64,000 nucleotides of DNA, taken from UBA2136 sp963974105. GTDB lineage: Bacteria; Pseudomonadota; Alphaproteobacteria; UBA2136. The notes under the pieces were generated by a model. That model was not told where the DNA came from and did no database searches. It saw only the letters and a list, made by a program, of their open reading frames with translations. The position numbers and the translations under genes were made by a program. Of the stretch, positions 38,524 through 47,081 are shown one piece after another. Position 1 is the stretch's first letter. Each line of letters opens with the position of its first letter. Where the stretch lies: contig CAXBBG010000003.1 of the NCBI GenBank assembly GCA_963974105.1, forward strand, positions 1-64,000. The letters are read 5' to 3'.

Positions 38524-38846
38524 TTTAATTCCTTATTTAAGTTTAATGACAAATGTGGTGAGTTATACGAGAATTCTTCTAATGTTAATTTATTAGGAAC
38601 AACACTGTCATTGGGCATAAAAGGTGAAGTGCCGATCCCTAAAAACAATGCTAAAACAACGGATGCCGCTTGAAACTGCGGAATTAAAAACGAGGCAAAC
38701 ATTTTATCGTACCACGATATGGTCTGATCATTTTTTATAGCGGTAATGCGACGCATAACGTCTAGCTCTAAACTATCCAACTTAGGGTTTTCTGGCGACT
38801 GTGAAAACTCTTTATCTAATAGCTGGTCAAATTTTTCTACTGGCAT
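38520..38846 (-). CDS. CnrY-like anti-sigma factor
   Basis: A 108-residue protein with a cytosolic N-terminal part (about 55 residues, with an LxxxVMRRI helix that could bind the sigma factor), one transmembrane helix (about 58-75) and a short periplasmic tail. Sequence similarity to known anti-sigma factors is weak; the call rests on topology and on the fixed order with the CnrX-like and sigma genes. Confidence 0.7.
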   Translation of the reverse strand: MPVEKFDQLLDKEFSQSPENPKLDSLELDVMRRITAIKNDQTISWYDKMFASFLIPQFQAASVVLALFLGIGTSPFMPNDSVVPNKLTLEEFSYNSPHLSLNLNKELK

Positions 38847-38880
38847 AATTGTACCTCTAATATTAATTCATTTATCTAGT

Positions 38881-38906
38881 ATACGTGTAAAACATATTAA
38901 TCCCTC
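38881..38906 (-). promoter_or_regulatory. ECF-type promoter motif P2 (autoregulation of the sigma cassette)
   Basis: GAGGGAT (38900-38906), 14 bp, CGTAT (38881-38885) on the minus strand, 35 bp upstream of the anti-sigma start codon. It implies autoregulation. Confidence 0.7.
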
Positions 38907-38962
38907 AAATAAATTTAACTTCATACAATTTTAATTTACAACAGACCTTAACCTGTCACATT

Positions 38963-38984
38963 ATTAAAACCCCTCCGAAGAGGG
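38963..38984 (-). terminator. Terminator after the HupE operon
   Basis: On the minus strand CCCTC-TTCG-GAGGG (UUCG tetraloop) is followed by GTTTTAAT. It lies downstream of the DUF3147-like gene and insulates the sigma cassette. Confidence 0.6.
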
Positions 38985-39052
38985 AGTATAGTGAAAGGTG
39001 AGACAGTTCCGTTTTTAGACTAAACTCTAATCATGGTGTGGTTTTTAGTATC

Positions 39053-39385
39053 TTATTTCAACATCCAATGATGTATAAAATATCCAATGATGAGCAGTAC
39101 TAAACCAAGCACCCAGCAAACCCAAAAGCTTAAGTTAAACTTATCAGTAAAAAAGAACGGTACAAAAAACAACCAAGAGATAGGCACTGCAAAAATGATA
39201 CTTTTAGCATATTGAGCTGTGTTGGCTGTATCTTGACTTTGAGTATAAGCAAGGGCTATAGCTAAAATAGAAACTAAAGGTAAAGCTGTTATAAATCCAG
39301 AGAGTTCAGGCTTTTTGTCTGATAGCCATGAAGCAAACACAACTATAAAAGCGACAATGGCTATTTTAAGAGAAGTAAATAACAT
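39053..39385 (-). CDS. DUF3147-like membrane protein
   Basis: A 110-residue protein with four hydrophobic helices, starting MLFTSLKIAIVAFIVV and containing SGFITALPLVSILAI, similar to the DUF3147 family. Function is unknown. It is the last gene of the HupE operon. Confidence 0.65.
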   Translation of the reverse strand: MLFTSLKIAIVAFIVVFASWLSDKKPELSGFITALPLVSILAIALAYTQSQDTANTAQYAKSIIFAVPISWLFFVPFFFTDKFNLSFWVCWVLGLVLLIIGYFIHHWMLK

Positions 39386-39440
39386 TTTTTAAACTTTTTT
39401 GCTAACAAAACAATTCCGCTTTTATGTATATGTTTATATT

Positions 39441-39590
39441 TTAATGACCATGTCCATGTTCACCATAGTTATCCGTATTAATAGGGCTGCTATCATTCAT
39501 ATGTTCAGAATCATGCTTGTTACCCATTACAGTAATTAAAATTACACCTACAATAACAAGTGCCACCACAATCATTAATATTTTATTCAT
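39441..39590 (-). CDS. Small His-rich membrane peptide
   Basis: A 49-codon frame encoding one N-terminal transmembrane helix (MNKILMIVVALVIVGVILI) and a His-rich tail ending YGEHGHGH. AAGGA precedes the ATG by about ten bases. It lies in tandem between the anchor protein and the DUF3147-like gene, with 13 bp to the former. The C-terminal His cluster suggests metal binding. It is too short for standard gene finders. Confidence 0.65.
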   Translation of the reverse strand: MNKILMIVVALVIVGVILITVMGNKHDSEHMNDSSPINTDNYGEHGHGH

Positions 39591-39603
39591 CTTTATTTTA
39601 TCC

Positions 39604-40236
39604 TTATTTCATATGTTTAATTTGAGTATATTCGCCATTTGTTTGTAGAGTTACAGTCATTGTCTTAGACGTTCTGTTACGCCAAAACCAACCATGGTTC
39701 CCATCAAAAGCGGCTACAATAACCCCGTTATCAACACGCTGTTTTGAACCCTTACCATAGCTGTGGTATCCAATTTTAAGCTTCTTAGAATCTCCATGAA
39801 CGTCAAAGTTGGCTTTACCACCACTAGTCCACCATGTGTAAGTAACTTTTGCACCTTTGAGCATGGTCACTTTAATTTCAGTGCCTTCATCGGGGGCAAG
39901 CGTTACTTTCATTTCATGGTTTAGTACTGGTATTGCAGATTGTGGAGTTGGTGTAGTAACAATAACTTCTGCTTGTACGACCTCTTCAACCACTCGTTTT
40001 TTTGCCATGTCTTTGGCTTTATCAGCCTCAACTTCTTCTGCGAGAGAAACTTTTATTTCCCCCATTTTTTGCAAGCCTAATAGTTTGCCTACACCTGTTT
40101 TATCAATTCCGTACTCAGCAGGCATTACAACAGTTACTAAAAGTATTCCTGCCACTATGATAGAAATAATGGTGGCTTTAATAAGGTAGGTTGTTGTTGG
40201 AAGCTCTAGGTCTTCCGGGATATTTGAATTATGCAT
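39604..40236 (-). CDS. Transmembrane anchor protein of the metal cluster
   Basis: A 210-residue protein with one transmembrane helix (about residues 18-42), an Ala/Val/Glu-rich linker and a C-terminal beta domain containing VTYTWWTSGGKANFDVHGD and HGWFWRNRT. Proteins like this are found with HupE-type genes in metal islands under the name transmembrane anchor protein; their role is unknown. Confidence 0.65.
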   Translation of the reverse strand: MHNSNIPEDLELPTTTYLIKATIISIIVAGILLVTVVMPAEYGIDKTGVGKLLGLQKMGEIKVSLAEEVEADKAKDMAKKRVVEEVVQAEVIVTTPTPQSAIPVLNHEMKVTLAPDEGTEIKVTMLKGAKVTYTWWTSGGKANFDVHGDSKKLKIGYHSYGKGSKQRVDNGVIVAAFDGNHGWFWRNRTSKTMTVTLQTNGEYTQIKHMK

Positions 40237-40260
40237 AATTTTTTCCTTTATATAAATAAG

Positions 40261-40974
40261 TTAAGATGTAAAAAAGCCAACCAATTGGTAGCCAACCAGC
40301 AGAAATCCTGCTGTCATTGTTATAATATTTGCTGTGTAAGCATGCTTTATGAAATCTTGTGAACGTCTCCAAAAATCCATACATATCAAAATGGCAATTA
40401 GAGCAAGTATTTGCCCTATTTCTACGCCCACATTAAATGCAAGTAAGTTTGGAAGAAGTCCATCTGAAGAAACATCATACTCTTGAACTTTTGTTGCGAG
40501 GCCAAAGCCATGGAACAGTCCAAAAACTAGAGTAATGATTTTTGTATTCGGTTGATAGCCGAACCAGCGTTGATAAGCACCCATATTATCTAGTGATTTA
40601 TAGACGATAGAGAAGCCTATAATTGCATCGATAATATATGCATTTACACTAATTTCCATTAACACGCCAGAAAGTAGTGTAATAACGTGACCAAGTGCAA
40701 ATAAACTCACATAAATAGCTACATCTTTAAGACGATACAAGAAGAAAATCACGCCAAACAAAAAGAGTAAGTGGTCATAGCCAGTCATCATATGTTTTGC
40801 CCCAAGGTAGGTGAACGGTAACAAGTTTATTCCAGATATTTCTTGGATATAACCTTTGTCACCAGCAGTGACACCATGAGCAAGAGCATCAGGAGACATT
40901 CCTATCGCAGTTGCAAACACAGTAAGTAAACCCATAAAGAGGGTTAGCCTATTGTTATTAAAATATTGAATCAT
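40261..40974 (-). CDS. HupE/UreJ-family membrane protein
   Basis: A 237-residue protein with a cleavable N-terminal segment and six further helices. The family motif HxGxDHxLF is seen as MTGYDHLLFL, and FGLFHGFGLA is the second conserved His block. HupE/UreJ proteins are secondary nickel/cobalt transporters in hydrogenase or urease operons; here no such enzyme is present, so the metal is open. It is the first gene of a four-gene operon with a palindrome in its promoter region. Confidence 0.8.
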   Translation of the reverse strand: MIQYFNNNRLTLFMGLLTVFATAIGMSPDALAHGVTAGDKGYIQEISGINLLPFTYLGAKHMMTGYDHLLFLFGVIFFLYRLKDVAIYVSLFALGHVITLLSGVLMEISVNAYIIDAIIGFSIVYKSLDNMGAYQRWFGYQPNTKIITLVFGLFHGFGLATKVQEYDVSSDGLLPNLLAFNVGVEIGQILALIAILICMDFWRRSQDFIKHAYTANIITMTAGFLLVGYQLVGFFTS

Positions 40975-41050
40975 TTTAAACTCATTTTATAATTTTTTAA
41001 GTGAGTATTTTAAAGGAAGATTTAATCCCCTATAATACACACAAGTTTAG

Positions 41051-41071
41051 TGTCTGAATATAATTCAGACA
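41051..41071. promoter_or_regulatory. 21-bp palindrome upstream of the HupE operon
   Basis: TGTCTGAAT-ATA-ATTCAGACA has perfect 9-bp arms. On the minus strand it overlaps a possible -35 (TTCAGA) upstream of TATTAT. There is no T-run after it, so an operator is more likely than a terminator. Confidence 0.6.
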
Positions 41072-41097
41072 TTAGTATTGCTTTTTAGTGGAGGTAT

Positions 41098-41541
41098 TTA
41101 AATGCGAATACGCTGAGTGGTTTTATATATTTGAGGGGCAACAAGTGCTACATCACCGTAGTAAGGTGGAGTGTTACGTACAGGGCTAAATACAAACAGA
41201 TCCTTTACTATTAAAGAATCTAATATGTTAAAATCAGGGGACTTGCTTTGTTTTTGTATTGCTAAGGTATAGGTTTGTGTTTTTTGCAAGTCAACATGCA
41301 GATAATCTTTGAAATATGTAACTATATCAAAATGAACTGGATGATGATGATCTTGTATTATTTCTTTTTGTTTATGAGACTTTTTACTGAGAATATTCTC
41401 AGTTTGATGAACTGCATTAGTTGAGTGGTGTGCTTCAAAGCCGTCGTGTAAGCGATGTAGCATATCGTGAGGCGCAAACGGGGCTAGCATTGGCAAACCA
41501 AATACTACACACAATATAAATGTTAAAAAAACCTTTTTCAT
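41098..41541 (-). CDS. Secreted His-rich hypothetical protein
   Basis: A 147-residue protein with a signal peptide (MKKVFLTFILCVVFGLPMLA). The mature part has many histidines (HDMLHRLHDGFEAHHS and DHHHPVHFD) and ends in a basic TTQRIRI. It is probably a periplasmic or outer-membrane-associated metal-related protein. The ATG at 41541 is chosen over a GTG three codons upstream. No family is recognised. Confidence 0.6.
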   Translation of the reverse strand: MKKVFLTFILCVVFGLPMLAPFAPHDMLHRLHDGFEAHHSTNAVHQTENILSKKSHKQKEIIQDHHHPVHFDIVTYFKDYLHVDLQKTQTYTLAIQKQSKSPDFNILDSLIVKDLFVFSPVRNTPPYYGDVALVAPQIYKTTQRIRI

Positions 41542-41646
41542 GTGTAGCACATTAATTCATTTTTATGTTTTTAGCAATGGTATTTCAAAGTGGTTTATAT
41601 TTTTATAAATCTCCATAAATACAGAGGTTTTTTTATTACTTAGATA

Positions 41647-41830
41647 ATGAACAAACTGCAAAAGCAACTTGAAACAGTTGTTCAAGCCATAAAACAGCAT
41701 GGTACAACTCGTATTGCAGAATTAAGTAGCGTTTCTGCAAGATATTTGAGAGCATTAAAAATGGGAAGAAACCTTCGGATAAAATATTAAAAAAATTATA
41801 TGGTATAAAAAGCCCTCCTAAAAGGGCTTA
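41647..41830 (+). pseudogene. Helix-turn-helix protein remnant, frameshifted
   Basis: From the ATG at 41647 a helix-turn-helix-like sequence (QAIKQHGTTRIAELSSVSARYLRAL) runs into an A5 tract at 41757-41761 and stops at 41790 (47 residues). If the tract had six A residues the frame would continue NGKKPSDKILKKLYGIK, the usual end of such phage-repressor-like domains. A terminator for the opposite operon overlaps its end. It appears to be a broken regulator gene. Confidence 0.5.
41805..41829 (-). terminator. Terminator of the czcBA operon
   Basis: The stem AAGCCCT/AGGGCTT is followed on the minus strand by TTTTTATA, 28 bp after the czcA stop. Confidence 0.75.
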
Positions 41831-41856
41831 TATTCAACATCATCGTTACCCTTATT

Positions 41857-44800
41857 TTAACGACGTTTTATTTTATGTGGGAACCATTTGTAAAGTGCAG
41901 GTAAAACCAACAATGTTAAAATAGTAGAAGATATAATTCCGCCAATCACAACCGTTGCTAAAGGCCTTTGCACTTCCGCACCTGCACCTGTATTTAATGC
42001 CATCGGTACAAAACCAAGGGACGCCACAAGTGCTGTCATAAGCACAGGTCGTAAACGTGTCATCGCACCTTCAACAATAGCCTCGTGTATTGGCTTGCCT
42101 TCTTTTTCAAGCTCCCGAATGAATGACAACATAACAATACCGTTTAACACAGCCACACCAGAAAGGGCAATGAAGCCAATTCCCGCTGATATGGACAGTG
42201 GAATACCACGCATGGCTAAGGCAGCTATACCGCCAGTTAAGGCAAGTGGTACACCTGAAAATATAAGCAATGATATTCTGGTAGAATTAAATGTCATAAA
42301 CAGGAGCCCTAAAATAAGCAATAATGAAATAGGCACAACAATAGATAGCCTGTTTTTTGCAGATATAAGCTGTTCAAATGTACCGCCATATTCAAGCCAA
42401 TAACCTGTCGGTAGCTGAATGTTGCTCGAAACAACTTGCCTAACCTCTTCAACAAAACCACCTAGGTCACGGCCACGTACATTGGCAGTCACAACAATAC
42501 GCCTTTTACCATTTTCACGGCTAATTTGATTAGGCCCATATATGGTACTAATATCGGCTATTTCACCCAAAGGTACGTAGTCGGGGTTATCGTCTATACC
42601 GTCCTTTTCATTCGTGCTAAGGGGGATAGGTAGCCTCGCAAGCTCTTCAGGGCTTTGACGTAAATTTTCTGGTGAACGCACAACAAGCGAAAACCTTCTA
42701 TCGCCTTCATAAATTGTCCCAGCTTGACGCCCTGCCATGGCGGTACCAAGCACGTCTTGTACATCAGATATACTTAAACCATAAGCATTTATACGTGCTC
42801 GGTTGGGCACAATGTTAAGCACAGGTAACCCACTGACCTGTTCCACTTGAACGTCAGATGCACCATCAATACCTTCCAGTTGCTGGCTAACCTTACCCGC
42901 AGACTCAAGAAGCATCTCAAGATCGTCACCATAAATTTTAACTGCCAAGTCACTTCTCACACCTGAAATAAGCTCGTTAAAGCGGAGTTGGATAGGCTGA
43001 GAAAATTCATAGTTACTGCCAGGTATTTCTGCCAACGCTATTTCCATTTCAGAAATTAATTCAGCCTTTGGTTTATCAGGGATTGGCCAATCGTCACGGT
43101 TTTTGAGTAAAATATAAGTATCGGCAATGTTGGGTGGCATGGCGTCGGTTGCCACCTCTGCTGTACCAATACGTGCAATAACTGTACGAACCTCTGGGAA
43201 TTGTACCAGACGTTTTTCCATGAGCTTTTGCATGCGTACCGATTCCGTTAATGAGGTCCCTGGCGCACGTAGAGCTTGCACGGCAATATCACCTTCGTCA
43301 AGCGTAGGTACAAATTCTGTTCCCATTTTACTGGCTGTGAATAAGCTGATGAAAACCAACAGAACGGCTGCTGATACAATTTTAACAGGGTTGTTTAAGC
43401 TCCATAACAGCATAGGTTTGTAAGCTTGCTTGCTCTTAATAATCGCTATATTTTCTTTTTCATGTACTTTACCTGTAATGAAAATAGCGACAGCCGCTGG
43501 CACAAGTGTAAGCGAAAGTAACATAGCTGAAAGCAAAGCCACTACAACTGTAAATGCCATAGGGTGGAACATTTTACCTTCAACACCTGTGAGTGAAAAT
43601 ATCGGCAAGTAAACAACGGTAATAATAAGAATACCAAATATACTTGGCTTAATAACTTCCGCTGCAGCTTTTGCTGTTAATGCAAAACGTTCGTCCTTGG
43701 TTAACAAGCGTTTAAGTTTTGCTTGCTCCATATCAAAACGCCTTAAGCAGTTTTCAATAATAATCACCGCACCATCCACTATTAAACCAAAGTCTAAAGC
43801 GCCCATGCTCATGAGGTTACCAGACACTTTATTTTCAACCATACCTGTAATTGTCATTAACATAGAAACAGGAATAACGAGTGCCGTAATAAGTGCGGCA
43901 CGCATATTACCAAGCAGTAAAAACAATATAACAATAACCAGTAACGCACCTTCAATTAAATTGTTTTGCACTGTTTTAATAGTTTTTTCAACCAAAGTTG
44001 TACGGTCGTAAACGGGCGTTGCGACAACACCCCTTGGTAGGCTAGTGGCGATTTGTTTTAACTTAACACCAACACGTTTTGAAACCTCTTGCGAGTTTTC
44101 ACCAAGTAACATCATAGCTGTACCAAGGACAACTTCCTTGCCGTCTCTTGTTGCTGCACCAGTACGAAGTGGTGAACCTAAAGAAACCCCTGCAACGTCC
44201 TTTATGCGCACAGTTAGCGCATTTCGGTTAGCGACAACAATGTTTGATATTTCCTGAATATTGCTCACTTGTCCCGGTATGCGTACAAGGTATTGCTCAC
44301 CATTACGCTCGATATAACCAGCGCCCGTATTACTGTTATTGGCTTCTAAAGTTTTTATAACATCATTAATTGTAATGTCGTATGACAATAAAAGCTCAGG
44401 CTTTGGTTGTACGTGGAATTCCTTCTCATAACCACCAATCGTGTTCACTTCTACCACGCCTTTTAAGTTGCGTAGTTGTGGTGTTATAATCCAGTCTTGT
44501 ATCGTGAGTAAGTCCATTGCTGAATAAGCTGTGCCGTCTTCTTTAGTCGCATTTTTATCAGCTGTAACGGTATAGAAAAATATCTCACCAAGGCCTGTCG
44601 TGACAGGCCCCATAATAGGTTCTAACCCTGTAGGGATATCACCTTTTATTTGGCCAAGTTTTTCAGCAATAAGCTGACGTGCAAAGTATATATTTGTATC
44701 GTCTTCAAATACAGCAGTTACCTGCGATAAACCATAGCGTGACATAGACCTTGTGTAGTCTAAGCCAGGTATGCCTGAAAGAACCGTTTCAACGGGAAAC

Positions 44801-44997
44801 GTGATACGTTGCTCTACTTCAAGTGGCGAATATCCATCAGCTCTTGTATTAATTTGAACCTGCACATTGGTAATGTCTGGCACGGCGTCAATAGGAAGTT
44901 TTGTGAAATTGTAAATACCTAATGCGCAAATAGCTATAACGCTTATAAGAACCAACCATCTATGTTTGATGGAGGACTTTATGATGTTTTCTAACAT
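41857..44997 (-). CDS. czcA: CzcA-type heavy-metal RND efflux pump
   Basis: A 1046-residue RND transporter of the HME family with full-length architecture (12 helices, two periplasmic loops). At the site where CusA has LLYM this protein reads IAVQALRAPGTS, so the copper methionine is missing, which points to divalent cations (Zn, Co, Cd, Ni). It is paired with czcB 11 bp upstream; no CzcC-type channel gene is adjacent. It is about 30-35% similar in pattern to the CusA-like pump of the same island, so the two are paralogues of different type. Confidence 0.9.
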   Translation of the reverse strand: MLENIIKSSIKHRWLVLISVIAICALGIYNFTKLPIDAVPDITNVQVQINTRADGYSPLEVEQRITFPVETVLSGIPGLDYTRSMSRYGLSQVTAVFEDDTNIYFARQLIAEKLGQIKGDIPTGLEPIMGPVTTGLGEIFFYTVTADKNATKEDGTAYSAMDLLTIQDWIITPQLRNLKGVVEVNTIGGYEKEFHVQPKPELLLSYDITINDVIKTLEANNSNTGAGYIERNGEQYLVRIPGQVSNIQEISNIVVANRNALTVRIKDVAGVSLGSPLRTGAATRDGKEVVLGTAMMLLGENSQEVSKRVGVKLKQIATSLPRGVVATPVYDRTTLVEKTIKTVQNNLIEGALLVIVILFLLLGNMRAALITALVIPVSMLMTITGMVENKVSGNLMSMGALDFGLIVDGAVIIIENCLRRFDMEQAKLKRLLTKDERFALTAKAAAEVIKPSIFGILIITVVYLPIFSLTGVEGKMFHPMAFTVVVALLSAMLLSLTLVPAAVAIFITGKVHEKENIAIIKSKQAYKPMLLWSLNNPVKIVSAAVLLVFISLFTASKMGTEFVPTLDEGDIAVQALRAPGTSLTESVRMQKLMEKRLVQFPEVRTVIARIGTAEVATDAMPPNIADTYILLKNRDDWPIPDKPKAELISEMEIALAEIPGSNYEFSQPIQLRFNELISGVRSDLAVKIYGDDLEMLLESAGKVSQQLEGIDGASDVQVEQVSGLPVLNIVPNRARINAYGLSISDVQDVLGTAMAGRQAGTIYEGDRRFSLVVRSPENLRQSPEELARLPIPLSTNEKDGIDDNPDYVPLGEIADISTIYGPNQISRENGKRRIVVTANVRGRDLGGFVEEVRQVVSSNIQLPTGYWLEYGGTFEQLISAKNRLSIVVPISLLLILGLLFMTFNSTRISLLIFSGVPLALTGGIAALAMRGIPLSISAGIGFIALSGVAVLNGIVMLSFIRELEKEGKPIHEAIVEGAMTRLRPVLMTALVASLGFVPMALNTGAGAEVQRPLATVVIGGIISSTILTLLVLPALYKWFPHKIKRR

Positions 44998-45008
44998 ATT
45001 TTTCCCTC

Positions 45009-46022
45009 CTAGTGGCTATGTGATGCGGTTGATTTTAAAAGGTCTGCTTTAATAACAAAGCTACCGCTTGAAACGTACTCTTCACCAGCGCTTAAACCAC
45101 CTAAAATTTCAACGAAGCCGTTGTTATTTGCCCCTGTTTTAATGGCACGTGGTTCATAGCTATTATCTTCTTTGATGAAAATGACTTTTTTACCTTCAAA
45201 CGTTTGAATCGCACTTAGAGGAATGGCTATTTCAGCGTCTACATAATTAACAACTAGCTGGCCTTTAATGTTAATGCCAGGTTTCCAAATATTGTCTACA
45301 TTTTCCACGGTTGCAATGGCAATAATAGTTTGACTGTAAGTATCTGCTGTAGGGAAAATCATTGAAACACTAGCTTCTTGTTTTGGCACTTTTTGGGTGA
45401 TACTTTCAATGCTGATTGATTGACCCTTTTTAAGCTTTGATGCGTCTGTAGGGAACACATGAAACTTAGCCCAAACAGAGGTAAGGTCAGAAATGGTAAA
45501 AAGCTCTTCGCCTTCAATTACATCACCAAGGTTTGTATTTCTTTTAATGACAGTGCCTGCTAAAGGAGCAATAATATCATAAGTACTTAAGCTGTTATTG
45601 CTATATAAAACACCGATTTTCTGGCCTTTTTTAACAACATCTCCAAGGTTTACATTAACCTTTTCAATAACTCCTGATAGCCTTGAACGTACAGTGCTTG
45701 TTCTATTGTCATTAAACATAATTTTACCAGTAAGTGGAATAGTTTGTTTAAGCTTCATAGATTGCGCAATGCTAGAAATAACGCCAGAAGTAGCGGCAGC
45801 TTGAGGGCTAAGAGTTACAACTTCTTCTTCTCCATGTTCATCAGGGCCATTATCTTCGCCTTCATGTTCGTCGTGATCATCATCATCTTCCTCTTCTGCA
45901 TGTTCAATATGTGTTAACTCTTCGTGGTTATCATCTTCTTCATGTTGCTCTTCGGCTTGTAAAGTATTTGCTATACCAGCTGTTAACAGCAGAGCCAGTA
46001 GTATAAATTTATAATTTTTCAT
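45009..46022 (-). CDS. czcB: CzcB-like periplasmic adaptor
   Basis: A 337-residue membrane-fusion protein with a signal peptide (ending LQA) and a strongly His/Asp/Glu-rich stretch (residues about 25-70, HEEDDNHEELTHIEHAEEE and so on) that probably binds divalent metal. The lipoyl and beta-barrel adaptor domains follow. It works with CzcA. A His-rich tail (TASHSH) is at the C-terminus. Confidence 0.88.
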   Translation of the reverse strand: MKNYKFILLALLLTAGIANTLQAEEQHEEDDNHEELTHIEHAEEEDDDDHDEHEGEDNGPDEHGEEEVVTLSPQAAATSGVISSIAQSMKLKQTIPLTGKIMFNDNRTSTVRSRLSGVIEKVNVNLGDVVKKGQKIGVLYSNNSLSTYDIIAPLAGTVIKRNTNLGDVIEGEELFTISDLTSVWAKFHVFPTDASKLKKGQSISIESITQKVPKQEASVSMIFPTADTYSQTIIAIATVENVDNIWKPGINIKGQLVVNYVDAEIAIPLSAIQTFEGKKVIFIKEDNSYEPRAIKTGANNNGFVEILGGLSAGEEYVSSGSFVIKADLLKSTASHSH

Positions 46023-46091
46023 AATTTGAATTCTCTTATCTTTGCGTATTTAATAAGTGAGAGTGCAATTTAATATGCACACATAAAAATG

Positions 46092-46127
46092 CCTTCAAAA
46101 CATAGATGTATCGATGTTTTATGAAGG
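46092..46127. other. Imperfect inverted repeat between orf106 and czcB
   Basis: Arms CCTTC-AAAACAT-GAT and ATC-ATGTTTT-GAAGG pair around a two-base centre. On the minus strand a short T-run (ATTTTTATG) follows. It could be an attenuating terminator or an operator for czcBA. Confidence 0.45.
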
Positions 46128-46135
46128 TTTAAATA

Positions 46136-46456
46136 CTAAGATTTAGGGGGTCTTTTTAATCCGTATATAGGGCTTGATAGAACGGCGCTTATTTCAAAAA
46201 ACTTTTCAGATTCTTTTTTGAAATTATCCATTTCCGGTAGAAGTTCATGAAAAGCTGAAACATGATGTAAGCATACAAGGCCTTCACATTCCACTTCGCA
46301 TTCCTTTAAAGACATAGGTTCATGGTGCGTATCATGATTTACATTATTTTGAAGGTTTGAGTGGTGACTGTCTGCCATGTCAGTTGCATGCACAGAGCTA
46401 ACCATTGAAAGGGTCAGCACAGATAAAATAATTAATCCTGTTAAAAACATACGCAT
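46136..46456 (-). CDS. Small secreted His/Cys protein upstream of czcBA
   Basis: A 106-residue protein with a signal peptide (ending VHA) and a His-rich part (HHSNLQNNVNHDTHH), then CEVECEGLVCLHH with three cysteines. It probably binds metal in the periplasm. It is encoded on the same strand, 114 bp upstream of czcB, and seems to lead the czc operon. No family is recognised. Confidence 0.6.
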   Translation of the reverse strand: MRMFLTGLIILSVLTLSMVSSVHATDMADSHHSNLQNNVNHDTHHEPMSLKECEVECEGLVCLHHVSAFHELLPEMDNFKKESEKFFEISAVLSSPIYGLKRPPKS

Positions 46457-46534
46457 TTAAACAACATAACACTGGTAGATACGGTTTTCAAGATATGTTT
46501 AATCTTTTAGAAACTTCTATATAAGAGAAATTCT

Positions 46535-46637
46535 GTCCTGCCCCCTTTCTTTGTGTCCTTATTTTGTAAACCAGCCTCACGTTTTTCAACTATGTAAGAC
46601 TAATTTATTTTCTGTACTCAATATAAGGGGGCAGGAC
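46535..46637. mobile_element. MITE-like element with 13-bp terminal inverted repeats
   Basis: GTCCTGCCCCCTT at 46535-46547 and AAGGGGGCAGGAC at 46625-46637 are perfect inverted repeats flanking 77 bp of non-coding DNA. No transposase is encoded and no target-site duplication could be read with certainty. It abuts the truncated excisionase paralogue. Confidence 0.6.
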
Positions 46638-46846
46638 AAATCGTTAAAAATGCCTCCCCTATCATCACCAATGGTAAAATGCGTTGGTGGATATTCCATG
46701 CAGAGAAAAACGGTTTTGCTCAGGTTATTGTTCGCGTAGGTGGCCGTCTATACATTGACCGTGATGCTTTTAATAATTGGCTAGAAATGCATCGTGATGA
46801 ACCTATCCCTGAAGGTGAACCTGATGATGACACAAGCCAGTTCTAA
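46638..46846 (+). pseudogene. 5'-truncated excisionase/AlpA-like paralogue
   Basis: The frame directly after the MITE encodes IVKNASPIITNGKMRWWIF...VRVGGRLYIDRDAFNNWLEMHRDEPIPEG and a stop at 46844-46846. It closely parallels the protein at 25752-25976 (VRWWIY...VRVGGSLFLDRDAFNEWL...RDEPLPEG), but the first dozen residues are missing and no start codon fits. It marks a second former module boundary within the island. Confidence 0.75.
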
Positions 46847-47081
46847 GCTATATAAGTTAGCTACAATTTCAAAACTCTTAATATTTAAATATCCATAATT
46901 GTTTATATCGAGCGTCTACGTGATGTTCACATACCTCCTTGGCTTTAAGATTGGCTTTTATAATGCCTGTGCGCGGCTATTAAACTGGTCTTCCGCACCA
47001 AGTAACCGTGAAGACAGTATGAACAGCCGCTCGACTCACAGTCATTTATCCATCTTCAAATAAAGCAAAGGAGATTATAAA

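Noticed and set aside
46551..46739. Plus-strand frame of 62 codons through the MITE-like element
   Set aside because: It is in a different frame from the excisionase-like remnant, which shows clear similarity to the protein at 25752; the other frame has no similarity or ribosome site.
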